Assembly (NCBI RefSeq): GCF_006440775.1
Contig: NZ_VFTZ01000007.1
Location: 124,001-188,000, forward strand
DNA length: 64,000 nucleotides
Source of the DNA: Mesorhizobium sp. B2-7-2
GTDB taxonomy: Bacteria; Pseudomonadota; Alphaproteobacteria; Rhizobiales; Rhizobiaceae
Direction: 5' to 3'
In this document: one piece after another, positions 28,600-37,148 of the stretch
Numbering within the stretch: position 1 is the first letter of the stretch
Layout of the letters: every line of letters starts with the position of its first letter
Notes under the pieces: model-generated
The model's database searches: none
What the model saw: the letters and a program-made list of their open reading frames with translations, nothing else
What the model was told of the DNA's origin: nothing
Translations under genes and position numbers: made by a program

Positions 28600-29583
28600 A
28601 TGGAAACCGTCCAGTCGAAAGCGACCCAGGGCCGTGTCGCCGACGCGCCGAGCGGCCATTGGGTCTACCGCGTGCTGCCGCGCTGGCTGTGGCCCTATGC
28701 GCAGCTTGCGCGCTGGGACAGGCCGATCGGCTGGCAGCTGCTTTTGTGGCCCTGCTGGTGGTCGGCAGCACTTGCCGCGGGCGCCTATCCGCGCCCGACC
28801 GACCCGCTGCTGACGCTGCTGCCGACGCCTTGGTATCTATTGCTGTTCTTCATCGGCGCTGTCGCCATGCGCGGCGCCGGCTGCACCTATAACGATCTCG
28901 CCGACGAGGACATCGACAACCAGGTCGAGCGCACCCGCTCGCGGCCGCTGCCCGCCGGCAAGGTGACACGCCGCCAGGCCTGGGCTTTCGTCATCATCCA
29001 GGCGCTGGTGGGCTTGGCCGTGCTGTTGCAGTTCAACAGCTTCGCCATTCCGCTCGGCATCGCCTCACTGGCGATCGTCGCCGTCTACCCGTTCATGAAG
29101 CGCATCACCAACTGGCCGCAATTGGTGCTTGGGCTGGCCTTCTCCTGGGGCGCGCTGATGGGTTGGGCGGTCGAGTTCGGCGATCTCGATGATCCGGCGA
29201 TCATGCTCTATATCGGCTCGATCCTGTGGGTGATCGGCTACGACACGATCTACGCGCATCAGGACAAAGAAGACGACGCCATTGTCGGTGTGCGCTCGAC
29301 GGCGCGGCTGTTCGGCGACAACACAAAGACCTGGCTGGCCGGACTCTACGGCGGCGCGCTGATCTGCTTCGCCATCGCCTTCGCCTCGGCGCAGGTGCCG
29401 ATCGTGGCGCTGGCCGGGCTGATCGCCGCCGGCGCACATATGGCGCGCCAGATCATCCGGCTCGACATCAACAATCCGGACCAGTGCCTGAAACTGTTCA
29501 AATCGAACAACCAGGTCGGCTGGCTGATCTTCCTCGGCCTGATCGGCGGTTCGGTGTGGATTTGGCTGAAGCCGCTGGTGTAG
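28600..29583 (+). CDS. ubiA: 4-hydroxybenzoate polyprenyltransferase
   Basis: UbiA attaches the polyprenyl tail to 4-hydroxybenzoate in ubiquinone synthesis at the inner membrane. The 327-residue protein has about eight membrane segments and both Asp-rich prenyl-diphosphate motifs, YNDLADEDIDNQVERT and GYDTIYAHQDKEDD. ATG at 28600 was chosen over a GTG one codon earlier. A polyprenyl diphosphate synthase that could supply the side chain is encoded at 45648-46661. A long family B palindrome follows the stop codon. Confidence 0.94.
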   Translation: METVQSKATQGRVADAPSGHWVYRVLPRWLWPYAQLARWDRPIGWQLLLWPCWWSAALAAGAYPRPTDPLLTLLPTPWYLLLFFIGAVAMRGAGCTYNDLADEDIDNQVERTRSRPLPAGKVTRRQAWAFVIIQALVGLAVLLQFNSFAIPLGIASLAIVAVYPFMKRITNWPQLVLGLAFSWGALMGWAVEFGDLDDPAIMLYIGSILWVIGYDTIYAHQDKEDDAIVGVRSTARLFGDNTKTWLAGLYGGALICFAIAFASAQVPIVALAGLIAAGAHMARQIIRLDINNPDQCLKLFKSNNQVGWLIFLGLIGGSVWIWLKPLV

Positions 29584-29597
29584 TGGGCGCCGCTTTT

Positions 29598-29742
29598 CCT
29601 TCTCCCCTTGTGGGAGAAGGTGGATCGGCGCGCAGCGCCGAGACGGATGAGGGGTGTTCCAGCGGAGTGAGACGTTGGTGTCATCTGGAGCACCCCTCAT
29701 CCGGCCGCTTCGCGGCCACCTTCTCCCACAAGGGGAGAAGGA
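29598..29742. repeat. dispersed palindrome family B, intergenic copy
   Basis: The element begins CCTTCTCCCCTTGTGGGAGAAGG and ends with its inverse, CCTTCTCCCACAAGGGGAGAAGG. A conserved middle contains GACGGATGAGGGGTG and the complementary CACCCCTCATCCG. The whole can fold as a long hairpin. A second near-identical copy is at 51244-51389. It lies between ubiA and a convergent gene and may also act as a terminator. Confidence 0.88.
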
Positions 29743-29751
29743 AAAACCGAG

Positions 29752-30318
29752 CTACTCCCTTGCGATAATCTCCTGGCCGTCGATGACCAGTCTCAAGCCC
29801 AGATTGCCGGCCTTGCGGCGGGCGAGGAAGCGCGGGCGGCGCGTGGTGGAGGCGCGGCCCTTGCGGCGCTCCTGCGGCGGCAGCGCCTTGATGGCGGCGC
29901 CGAGCGATTCTTCCAGGGTGCGGGCAATGCCGTCGGCCTCGATCAGCAGCATCGGCAGGCGATAGGCGTCGGCCCAGGCGCGCCAGTCGGCGGCGACGTC
30001 GTCGAGGTCGTCGGCGACCAGAAGCGGCACCGACAGCATCGGGTCATTGTGCAGAAGCTCGAGCGTCACGGTGACATTGCCGCTCGGATCCTCCATGGCG
30101 CGCGCGGCGACGCCGCGGAACGCCTTGGCGGGCAAAGCGATGATCGCCGGCACGCCGCTCATCTCCAGCACACGGCGGATGACGGCGCCGCGCTGGTCGA
30201 TGGTGAAGGTGACATCGCCATAGTCGTCGCGGGTGGCATAGCTCACCATCTGCGGCAGGCGAAACGGGTCGAGACGCATGTTGCGCCCGGCCCAGACTGG
30301 CTTCAGTCCAGTGTTCAT
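29752..30318 (-). CDS. conserved protein, DUF6101-like
   Basis: A 188-residue protein without signal peptide or membrane segment. It starts MNTGLKPVWAGRNMRLDPFR and ends in a basic segment (RRKGRASTTRRPRFLARRKAG) followed by LRLVIDGQEIIARE. The composition suggests a soluble protein with a positively charged tail. I associate it with the rhizobial DUF6101 family, at moderate certainty. No function is known. Upstream (30319-30502) the spacer has GGCC-rich short inverted repeats. The gene follows the FAD-dehydrogenase gene on the same strand. Confidence 0.75.
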   Translation of the reverse strand: MNTGLKPVWAGRNMRLDPFRLPQMVSYATRDDYGDVTFTIDQRGAVIRRVLEMSGVPAIIALPAKAFRGVAARAMEDPSGNVTVTLELLHNDPMLSVPLLVADDLDDVAADWRAWADAYRLPMLLIEADGIARTLEESLGAAIKALPPQERRKGRASTTRRPRFLARRKAGNLGLRLVIDGQEIIARE

Positions 30319-30502
30319 CGATGTCTTCCCTGTTAGTCCTGAGGGCCGTTTTCCGGTTCTCTCAGGGCCGGTTTTTCCGGCCTCGTTATGGGAAGAAACA
30401 TTAGCGCTCGCTTCTTACCGGCGCGCTTAAGAAAGTCGGTTAAATTTTGCTGATCTGAGCCGATGGTTATCGGAATGCGACCGGCGCCCGATGTGGGAAG
30501 GA

Positions 30503-31936
30503 TCAGATAACCTTACCGGGATTCATGATGCCGGCCGGATCGAAGGCCGCTTTCACGCGGCGCATCAGGTCGATCGCCATCGGCGGGGCCGTGGCGATCA
30601 GCTCGTCGCGCTTCAATTGGCCGATGCCGTGCTCTGCCGAGATCGAGCCGTGCAAGGACCGCACGACATCGTGCACGGCCTTGTTCATGGGGTGGTAGAG
30701 GTCGAGGAATGCTCCATCCTGCCAATCCACGGGTCGCGAGATGTTGTAGTGGAGATTGCCGTCGCCCATGTGGCCGAAGCAGACCACGCGCGCGCCGGGG
30801 CAAACCCCCTCCACCGCGCCGGCCGCCTTTTCGATGAACTCAGGGATCGAGGCGATCGGCACCGAGATGTCGTGCTTGATCGAAGCGCCCTCCGGCTTCT
30901 GGGATTCGGGCAAGGTCTCGCGGAAATTCCAGAAGGCCTCGCCCTGGGCAAGGCTTGCCGACACCACCGCATCGCCAACGATGCCCTGCTCGAGAGCCTC
31001 TGCCAGGATCTCTTCGATCAGCGCCTTGCCGTCCTCTTCGGAGCGGCCGGACGAAATCTGCATCAGCACATACCACGGCCAGTCGCCGGCCAGCGGCCGG
31101 GTGATGCCTTGGCCGTGCTTGAGCGTGAAATCGTATGGCCTTTTGCCGATCAGCTCGAAAGCGGTCAGCGATGCGCCGGCGCTGTCCATCGCCAGGGTGA
31201 ACAGCGAAAGCGCGTCTTTCGGCGACGACGGCAGGCCGGCAAAGGCGACCTCCCTGCCCTTCGGCTTCGGGAACAATTTCAGCACCGCGGCAGTGATGAT
31301 GCCGAGCGTGCCTTCGGCGCCAATGAAAAGGTTCTTCAGATCGTAGCCGGTGTTGTCCTTCTTCAATTTGCGCAGGTCGTCGAACACCTCGCCGGTCGGC
31401 AGCACCACCTCGACGCCGAGGCAGAGCTCGCGCGCATTGCCATAGGCAAGCACGCCCGTGCCGCCGGCATTGGAGGAGAGATTGCCGCCGATCTGGCAGG
31501 AGCCTTGCGCGCCGAGCGACAGCGGAAACAGCCGGTCGGCGGCGTCGGCCGCTTCCTGCAGCGTCTGCAGGATGACGCCGGCCTCTGCCGTCACCGTATT
31601 CGACAGGACATCGATCTCGCGGATGCGGTTCAGCCTGGACAGCGACAGCACGATGTCGCGACCGGATCTATCCGGCACCTGGGCGCCGACCAGCCCGGTG
31701 TTGCCGCTTTGCGGCACGATCGGCGTTCCGGTCTGGGTCGCCAGCCGCATGATGCGGCTCACTTCCTCGACGCTGCCAGGGCGCAGCACCAGCGATGTGC
31801 GGCCGTGCCAAAGGCCGCGCCGCTCGGTGACGTAAGGCGCGATGTCGGCCTGCTCGCGCAACGCATATTTGTCGCCGACGATTGCCGCGAAGCGGTCGAT
31901 GAGGGCGGGATCGAGGTCCAAGGGCTGATCGTTCAT
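30503..31936 (-). CDS. FAD-linked oxidase, D-2-hydroxyacid dehydrogenase type
   Basis: The 477-residue flavoprotein has the FAD-binding PP-loop region IVPQSGNTGLVGAQVPD (about 85-105). It also contains GGNLSSNAGGTGVLAYGNARE, and a C-terminal FAD-oxidase domain with FGHMGDGNLHYNIS and SAEHGIGQLKRDEL. This architecture is shared by D-lactate and D-2-hydroxyglutarate dehydrogenases and the GlcD subunit. The glycine-rich and HMGDGN blocks fit the D-2-hydroxyglutarate/D-lactate group best. The electron acceptor is not evident. A family D repeat lies just upstream of its start. Confidence 0.9.
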   Translation of the reverse strand: MNDQPLDLDPALIDRFAAIVGDKYALREQADIAPYVTERRGLWHGRTSLVLRPGSVEEVSRIMRLATQTGTPIVPQSGNTGLVGAQVPDRSGRDIVLSLSRLNRIREIDVLSNTVTAEAGVILQTLQEAADAADRLFPLSLGAQGSCQIGGNLSSNAGGTGVLAYGNARELCLGVEVVLPTGEVFDDLRKLKKDNTGYDLKNLFIGAEGTLGIITAAVLKLFPKPKGREVAFAGLPSSPKDALSLFTLAMDSAGASLTAFELIGKRPYDFTLKHGQGITRPLAGDWPWYVLMQISSGRSEEDGKALIEEILAEALEQGIVGDAVVSASLAQGEAFWNFRETLPESQKPEGASIKHDISVPIASIPEFIEKAAGAVEGVCPGARVVCFGHMGDGNLHYNISRPVDWQDGAFLDLYHPMNKAVHDVVRSLHGSISAEHGIGQLKRDELIATAPPMAIDLMRRVKAAFDPAGIMNPGKVI

Positions 31937-31947
31937 GAGACTGAACC

Positions 31948-32012
31948 TAGAGCAATTCCAGGAAAAGTGTGAAGCGGTTTTCCGTCCGGAATTGCGTCAA
32001 AACAAAGAGATA
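31948..32012. repeat. dispersed repeat family D
   Basis: TAGAGCAATTCCAGGAAAAG ... GCGGTTTTCCGTCCGGAATTGC forms an imperfect hairpin with arms AATTCC/GGAATT and GGAAAA/TTTTCC. It fills the space between the FAD-dehydrogenase start and the Sua5 stop. The same design recurs at 53205-53254, with a short fragment near 26418. Such elements are common in rhizobial intergenic regions. Confidence 0.75.
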
Positions 32013-32015
32013 GGC

Positions 32016-32978
32016 TCAGCCGGTCTTGTCACGCGGCGCGGCGGCACGGGCAAGCCGGTCGTTGATCGCCTCGCCCAGCCCCTCGAACGGGATCGGCTCG
32101 ACGGCGATGGTCGCGGCGCCGACGCGGTCGAGCGCCTGCATGAAGGCGAACAGATTGCTGGCCGCCTCGCGCAGGTCGCCAGCCTCGGAGAGGTTGCGCA
32201 GCGCAACGGCCTGTTCCCAGCCCTCGGCACGGTTGCGGCCGAATGCAAGCAACGCCTCGCCTTCGGCAACTTTCTCGACGTTCAGCCGCATCGCGGCGCC
32301 CGGGGCGTAATGCGAGGCAAGCATGCCCGGCGCCTCGATGCCGCTGGCGCAGCGCGACAGCTTCGCGCCGGCCACCGCCTCGATCTCCTCGGCGCCGATG
32401 CCGCCGGGCCGCAGCAGGCGCAATTTGCCGTTCTCGACCTTGAGAATGGTCGATTCCAGGCCGACGGGCGTCGCGCCGCCATCGACGACCAGCCTGATCC
32501 TGTCGCCGAGGTCGGCGGCGACCGCTTGCGCTGTCGTGCCGCTGATTTTCCCGGAAGAATTGGCGCTGGGGGCTGCGAGCGGCCTGCCGAGCCGCGCGAT
32601 CAGCTCGCCGCCGAACCCGCGCGGCATGCGCAGCGCAATGGTGTCCAGCCCCGCGGTGACCAGCGAATGGATGCCGTTGCCGCCGCGTTGCGGCAGCACC
32701 AGCGTCAGCGGACCAGGCCAGAAGGCATCGGCCAGTTTTGCCGAGAGCGGATCGAAGCCGGCGATACGGTCCGCCATCGCGCGATCGGCGACATGGGCGA
32801 TCAGCGGGTTGAAGCGCGGCCGGCCCTTGGTCTCGAAGATGCGCGCCACGGCAACGCCGTTGGTGGCATCGCCGGCCAGGCCGTAAACCGTCTCGGTGGG
32901 GATGGCGACGACGTCGCCGCCTTCGAGCAGCGCCAGAGCCTGCTCCATAGCCTCGCCGACCGCCAGTATCTCAGCCAA
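32016..32978 (-). CDS. L-threonylcarbamoyladenylate synthase (Sua5/YwlC/YrdC family)
   Basis: This enzyme makes threonylcarbamoyl-AMP from threonine, bicarbonate and ATP for the t6A37 modification of tRNAs. The 320-residue form has the YrdC domain (VVAIPTETVYGLAGDA, TKGRPRFNPLI, AAPSANSSGKISGT) plus a C-terminal Sua5 domain of about 120 residues. The start is uncertain: no ATG fits, and TTG at 32978 (giving MAEILAVGEA) was chosen for length. GTG at 32987 is possible. An ATG further upstream at 33059 would add an unlike tail. Confidence 0.9.
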   Translation of the reverse strand: MAEILAVGEAMEQALALLEGGDVVAIPTETVYGLAGDATNGVAVARIFETKGRPRFNPLIAHVADRAMADRIAGFDPLSAKLADAFWPGPLTLVLPQRGGNGIHSLVTAGLDTIALRMPRGFGGELIARLGRPLAAPSANSSGKISGTTAQAVAADLGDRIRLVVDGGATPVGLESTILKVENGKLRLLRPGGIGAEEIEAVAGAKLSRCASGIEAPGMLASHYAPGAAMRLNVEKVAEGEALLAFGRNRAEGWEQAVALRNLSEAGDLREAASNLFAFMQALDRVGAATIAVEPIPFEGLGEAINDRLARAAAPRDKTG

Positions 32979-33152
32979 ATTTGCCACCAGTCCTGAACAT
33001 GCCGGTCCCGTAATACGGCCGCTTGCATCGGGCAAGTGCGGGCATTGGCGATTTATCAATCCCTAAAATGTTAAGTTTCCGCGCAAGCCGGCTTCAATGT
33101 GCCGGCGCTATGGTGCGGGTTTGATGCGGTTGCGGGCTTGGGAGTATTTGTG

Positions 33153-33641
33153 ATGCGTTTGCTTGGAGCGTTCGGGATCAGCCTTTTGGGGATGCACGGC
33201 GCGGCACATGCCTCGTCGATCGTCGTGGTCGGACCCTCTACGTCGACGCCGTCGATCGTCAAGCTGAATGCGATCGAACCGACCAAGCTGTCGGCGGCCT
33301 CGACGCCATCGATGATAGCGCTTGGCGATCCCATGCCCGCCGTCACCAACGAGAAGGTCGCAGCAATCCCCGCGAAGTCAGGGCATCAGCAGGCCCCGAT
33401 GATCATTCGCGGCGGCATTGTCGGCGGCGCTTTCGAAACGCCCGCGGCCAAGCCCACAGCACCGGCAACAACAACCGCCGCCGCGCCGGCAAACGCCACC
33501 ACGCCGGCAACGCCCGCGAACGGCACCGCGTCCGCTTCAAACGGCAACGGCGCAGCCGGCAGCCAGCCGGCCGCGACGGCCAATGCGTCGGGCGGCGCGC
33601 AGCCGCAAGGGTCAGTGCCGCGCGTCGGCAAGGCGATGTAG
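33153..33641 (+). CDS. secreted Ala/Thr/Pro-rich protein of unknown function
   Basis: The 162-residue product has a signal peptide (MRLLGAFGISLLGMHGAAHA). A middle part is rich in Ser, Thr and Val, and a strongly low-complexity Ala/Thr/Pro/Gly tail runs from about residue 95. The start at 33153 follows GGGAG and gives a clean signal sequence; the longer frame does not. I recognise no domain. The flexible tail suggests a periplasmic or surface protein. It is followed on the same strand by a second small secreted protein. Confidence 0.6.
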   Translation: MRLLGAFGISLLGMHGAAHASSIVVVGPSTSTPSIVKLNAIEPTKLSAASTPSMIALGDPMPAVTNEKVAAIPAKSGHQQAPMIIRGGIVGGAFETPAAKPTAPATTTAAAPANATTPATPANGTASASNGNGAAGSQPAATANASGGAQPQGSVPRVGKAM

Positions 33642-33741
33642 ATCACACTGGGTCCGGCCTTGGTATGCTAGGCGCTTAACCTGTCCGATTCCCGTCATCG
33701 GGATCGGGCATGATTGCGCCGGTGTTTCAAAAGGGGGATTC

Positions 33742-34131
33742 ATGACTGTTTCGAAAGCAATGGCCGTTGCCGCGCTGTTGGCGGCGACGACACTGGGCGC
33801 GGGTACGGCACGGGCCGACGACATGCTTGGCTCTTACACGGCGCGGATTTCCGACCGCGATCACCGCGCCAGCGATGGCTACCCGCTCGGCAGCGCGGCG
33901 CAGATGGTGCGGCAGGACCGCGCCAACTGGCACAAATTCCACCGGCACGACAGCGACGACCAGGGTGATTCCTGGTTCCGCAGCGACGGCTCGCGCGCCG
34001 ACCTGCAGCGCATGCTGGAACGCGGCGGCGCCATGAGCAGCGCCACAAGGCGCGCCATCGTCAATGGCGAGCCATTGGTCGAGGTCGACGTCTATCCGGA
34101 CAGCGTGCGGGTCAGCATAGTGGAGGATTGA
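33742..34131 (+). CDS. small secreted protein of unknown function
   Basis: A 129-residue protein with a typical signal peptide (MTVSKAMAVAALLAATTLGAGTARA) and a His/Asp-rich mature region (NWHKFHRHDSDDQGDSWF) that could bind metal. The C-terminal strand segment is PLVEVDVYPDSVRVSIVED. ATG at 33742 follows AAGGGGG. Most of the longer open frame upstream is a shadow of the preceding gene. I know no family for it. A 9-base-pair hairpin (34135-34158) without T-run follows the stop. Confidence 0.7.
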   Translation: MTVSKAMAVAALLAATTLGAGTARADDMLGSYTARISDRDHRASDGYPLGSAAQMVRQDRANWHKFHRHDSDDQGDSWFRSDGSRADLQRMLERGGAMSSATRRAIVNGEPLVEVDVYPDSVRVSIVED

Positions 34132-34174
34132 CGGGTCAATCTTTCCTGGAAGATTGACAAGAGCCGCACTGACG

Positions 34175-34201
34175 AAAAAGGGCGACGCGACGCGCCGCCC
34201 T
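34175..34201 (-). terminator. rho-independent terminator of the acidic-protein gene
   Basis: On the minus strand, AGGGCG pairs with CGCCCT around an 11-base loop and is followed by a run of five T. It begins about 25 bases after the stop codon of the acidic-protein gene. Confidence 0.7.
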
Positions 34202-34226
34202 CATACTTCAGACGAGAGGAGACGGC

Positions 34227-34580
34227 TCAGGCCGCTTCTTCCTTGTCGTCATCGTCGGACTTGTCGTCATCATCGGACTCGTCTTCATCCTCGTCGCCAT
34301 CTTCATCTTCGTCATCGGACTCATCGTCGCCCGAGGCTTTGGCGTCTTCGTCGGCGTCTTCGTCGTCGCCGTCTTCGTCGCCTTCATCTTCATCGTCCGA
34401 CTCGTCGTCGGCCGAGGCAGTGGTTTCCTCGTCGCCGTCTTCCTCGTCGTCTTCGGACGGATCGGCGGCTTCGACCGCCGCGGCGGCGGCGTGGTCGAGA
34501 AGGTTTTCGGAAGCGGAATCGATCGCCTCGGCGGCGGCCGGGGTCTCTTCAATCAGGTCGATATCGTCAACGGAATTCAT
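34227..34580 (-). CDS. hyperacidic Asp/Glu-repeat protein
   Basis: A 117-residue protein whose last 75 residues are almost entirely Asp, Glu and Ser, in degenerate repeats such as SDDEDEDGDED. The first 40 residues (MNSVDDIDLIEETPAAAEAI...) are acidic but of normal complexity. A strong GGAGGC Shine-Dalgarno 5 bases before the ATG and a matching terminator argue that it is a real gene. Such proteins bind cations or basic proteins non-specifically. No specific role is evident. The repeat DNA is a GAC/GAT/GAG trinucleotide tract prone to length change. The opposite strand encodes Ser/Arg-rich shadow frames. Confidence 0.72.
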   Translation of the reverse strand: MNSVDDIDLIEETPAAAEAIDSASENLLDHAAAAAVEAADPSEDDEEDGDEETTASADDESDDEDEGDEDGDDEDADEDAKASGDDESDDEDEDGDEDEDESDDDDKSDDDDKEEAA

Positions 34581-34640
34581 GGCATGCCTCCGTGTTTGGG
34601 GAATGTCTTACGGCGCGCCCCGCGAAACGATCCCGGGCAA

Positions 34641-34715
34641 CGCGCCTTAAGTCTTTGGTTGATGCATGTCGTTGCCCCAGAACCGCTCAACGCTTCTGGA
34701 CGACATGCATGGTTG
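34641..34715. repeat. dispersed repeat family C
   Basis: The copy contains CGCGCCTTAAGTCTTTG, then GCATGTCGTTGCCCCAGAACCG, and ends in GGACGACATGC. Arms GCATGTC and GACATGC are complementary, as are CCAGAA and TTCTGG. Related copies lie at 47845-47943 and 57592-57690. The remaining part of 34581-34847 shows no gene. Confidence 0.75.
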
Positions 34716-34847
34716 TCCCATGCGGAGGTCATCGTCATATGACTGTAAGCCGGCTCCGGTGCATTAAATTTCGGGCGCCGAATTGTTCAAGCCTGCCCGC
34801 ATCCTAGCGGATGCGGACAGACTTCAAATGTACGGTTTTCCGAGCCG

Positions 34848-37148
34848 TCAGCCGACGATTTTTGAAAAATCCGCGACCTGATCGGTGGCGGCGCGGATGC
34901 GGGCGAGCAGCGCCAGACGGTTGGCGCGCACGGCCTGGTCCTCATCATTCACGAGAACACGCTCAAAGAATGAATCAACCGGTTCGCGCAACACGCTAAG
35001 CGCCAGCATGGCGGCAGAAAAATCTTCGTTTTGAATTGCTTGGCCGGCTTCCTTCTCGGCCTGATTCACCGCGGCAAAGAGCTTCTTTTCCGCCTCCTCG
35101 CGGAACAGCGCCGGCTCAACAGCCTCGGCGATTGCCGTTTTCTTCTTCTCCTCGGCGGCCAGGATGTTGGCGGCGCGCTTGGTGCCGGCAAGCAGGTTCT
35201 TGCCCTCCTCGGTGTCGAGCAAGGAGCCCAGCGCCTCGACGCGGCGCACGATCTGCAGCAGGTCGTCGTTCGGCGATTGGCCGATCTTCCCCCTTGTGGG
35301 GGAGATTGGGCGCGAGCCCGCCGACAGCACGGCATCGATCAAGTCATGCCGCGCACCGCTTTCACGCAGATAGACTTTCAGACGGTCGTGGAAGAAGGCG
35401 AGGAGGTCGGACGACTGGTCCGCGCCGCCTTTGAAGTTTTCAAAGGCCTTGGCGAAAACAGACGTCAGCGCCAGACGAATCCGGTTCTCGACGAGTATCC
35501 TGACCACGCCAAGAGCCGCACGTCGCAGCGCGAACGGATCCTTGCTGCCCGTGGGCTTTTCATCGATCGCCCAGAAGCCGGTGAGCGTGTCGAGCTTGTC
35601 GGCGAGCGCGACGGCAACCGAGACCGGATCGGTCGGCACGCGGTCGGATGGGCCTTGCGGTTTGTAGTGCTCCTCGGCGGCCGCGGCGACCGACGGATGC
35701 TCGCCCTGCAGCAGCGCATATTTGCGGCCCATGGCGCCTTGCAGCTCGGGGAACTCGCCGACCACTTCGGTTTGCAGATCGGCTTTGGCGAGCACCGACG
35801 CGCGGGCGACCAGCGCGGCATCGGCTCCGACGACAGATGCCAGTTCCTCAGCCAACCGCTTGATGCGCTCAACGCGGGCGCCTTGCGTGCCCAGCTTGGC
35901 GTGGAAGGTGACGTTCAGATGATCGAGGCGCGCCATGCGCTGGTCGAGCGGCTTCTTCAAATCCAGGTCGAACTTCGCCGCCGACTCAGCGAGTTGATCG
36001 AGGTCGGGCAAATCGCCTTGATCGGTCCGCCAGAAATAGAGCGCATCGGACAGGCGCGCGCGCACCACCTTGCCGTTGCCGTAGGCGATCTCCTTGCCGC
36101 CGTCGCTCGCCTCGATATTGGCGACCAGCACGAAGCGGTTCGAAAGTGGCGATTTGCCAATCTCCCCCCTTGAGGGGGAGATGCCCGGCAGGGCAGAGAG
36201 GGGGGCCTCGCGCTGAGTCCCCTCTGTCGGCTTCGCCGACATCTCCCCCTCTAGTGGGGGGATCGGGCGCGACGTCACGAAACACTTCTGGTTGGCGCGG
36301 ATGGTGAGGCGGATGACCTCGCCCGGAATGGTGAGGAAATCCTGCTCGAACTCGCCAATCAGCACGACCGGCCATTCCACCAGGCCGGAGACTTCCTCCA
36401 GCAGGCCCTCGTCCTCGACCAGGTCGAGGCCGTTGGCGAAGGCGATGTTGCGGGCATCGGCCAGGATGATCTCCTTGCGCCGGTCGGCATCGAGCACGAC
36501 CTTGGCCGCCTCGAGCTTCGCCACATAGTCATCGAAGCGGCGCACGGTGATCGCGCCCGGCGCGTGGAAGCGATGGCCATAGGTGATGTTGCCGGCGCGG
36601 ATGCCGTCGATCTCGAAATCGACAACCACCGGTTCCTCGGTCTCCGGGCCGAAGGTGCAGACGATCGACTGCAGCGGCCGCACCCAGCGCAGCGAACCGG
36701 GCTTGGCCGAGGCCGGCCCCCAGCGCATCGATTTCGGCCAAGGGAAAGCGCGAATGATGCCCGGCACCAGCTCGGCGATGATCTCTTCGGCCGCCCTGCC
36801 CGGCTTCGTGATGTGGGCGACGTAGAAGTCGCCCTTCTTGGGATCGGAATGGACATGCGCCTCGGCGATCGACGACAGGCCGGCCTTGCGAAGAAAACCC
36901 TGCACCGCCTGCTCGGGCGCCGTGGTCGAAGGACCCTTGATCTCCTCGCGGATGTCCTTCGAGCGCGCGGTCAGGCCACGGATGTCGAGCGCTAGGCGCC
37001 GCGGCGTCCAATATTCGCGCGCCGCCTCATAGGTCAGGCCCGCCTCGACCAGACCGTCGGTCAGCAACTTCCTGAGGTCGCCGGCCGCCTTGCGCTGCAT
37101 GCGGGCGGGAATCTCTTCCGAGCGGAGTTCCAAGAGCAGGTCGGGCAT
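34848..37148 (-). CDS. glyS: glycine-tRNA ligase beta subunit, with in-frame repeat insertions
   Basis: GlyS is the large subunit of the tetrameric (alpha2beta2) bacterial glycyl-tRNA synthetase and carries tRNA recognition. It starts [20 protein letters not shown], typical of the family. The conserved blocks [24 protein letters not shown] and [18 protein letters not shown], and the C-terminal anticodon-binding-like region, are present. At 766 residues it is longer than usual. Two stretches interrupt the family pattern: about residues 293-336 ([20 protein letters not shown] and following) and a shorter one near residue 615 ([16 protein letters not shown]). Both are translations of a palindromic intergenic repeat. 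ATG at 37148 was chosen by homology. Confidence 0.94.
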   Translation of the reverse strand: MPDLLLELRSEEIPARMQRKAAGDLRKLLTDGLVEAGLTYEAAREYWTPRRLALDIRGLTARSKDIREEIKGPSTTAPEQAVQGFLRKAGLSSIAEAHVHSDPKKGDFYVAHITKPGRAAEEIIAELVPGIIRAFPWPKSMRWGPASAKPGSLRWVRPLQSIVCTFGPETEEPVVVDFEIDGIRAGNITYGHRFHAPGAITVRRFDDYVAKLEAAKVVLDADRRKEIILADARNIAFANGLDLVEDEGLLEEVSGLVEWPVVLIGEFEQDFLTIPGEVIRLTIRANQKCFVTSRPIPPLEGEMSAKPTEGTQREAPLSALPGISPSRGEIGKSPLSNRFVLVANIEASDGGKEIAYGNGKVVRARLSDALYFWRTDQGDLPDLDQLAESAAKFDLDLKKPLDQRMARLDHLNVTFHAKLGTQGARVERIKRLAEELASVVGADAALVARASVLAKADLQTEVVGEFPELQGAMGRKYALLQGEHPSVAAAAEEHYKPQGPSDRVPTDPVSVAVALADKLDTLTGFWAIDEKPTGSKDPFALRRAALGVVRILVENRIRLALTSVFAKAFENFKGGADQSSDLLAFFHDRLKVYLRESGARHDLIDAVLSAGSRPISPTRGKIGQSPNDDLLQIVRRVEALGSLLDTEEGKNLLAGTKRAANILAAEEKKKTAIAEAVEPALFREEAEKKLFAAVNQAEKEAGQAIQNEDFSAAMLALSVLREPVDSFFERVLVNDEDQAVRANRLALLARIRAATDQVADFSKIVG
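35275..35313. repeat. short palindromic repeat inside glyS
   Basis: The sequence reads CGATTGGCCGATCTTCCCCC, TTGT, then GGGGGAGATTGGGCGCGAG, a nearly perfect hairpin. Its two ends match the ends of the longer insertion at 36141-36272, as if the middle had been deleted. It is read through in frame as about 13 extra residues. Confidence 0.8.
36141..36272. repeat. 132-base palindromic repeat inserted in frame in glyS
   Basis: The element contains three nested or adjacent hairpins: ATCTCCCCCCTTGAGGGGGAG near 36160, GAGAGGGG ... CCCCTCT near 36196-36225, and CTCCCCCTCTAGTGGGGGG near 36242-36262. Similar sequence is intergenic at 54205-54570. Its length is a multiple of three and it adds 44 codons to glyS without a stop. 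Confidence 0.85.

Noticed and set aside
31948..32012. Family D hairpin as terminator of the FAD-dehydrogenase gene
   Set aside because: It lies upstream of that gene's start, on the 3' side of nothing transcribed toward it, and lacks a T-run. It is treated as a dispersed repeat.
34154..34807. Arg- or Ser-rich plus-strand frames opposite the acidic-protein gene
   Set aside because: They result from reading the GAC/GAG repeat tract backwards. The minus-strand frame has the Shine-Dalgarno and terminator.
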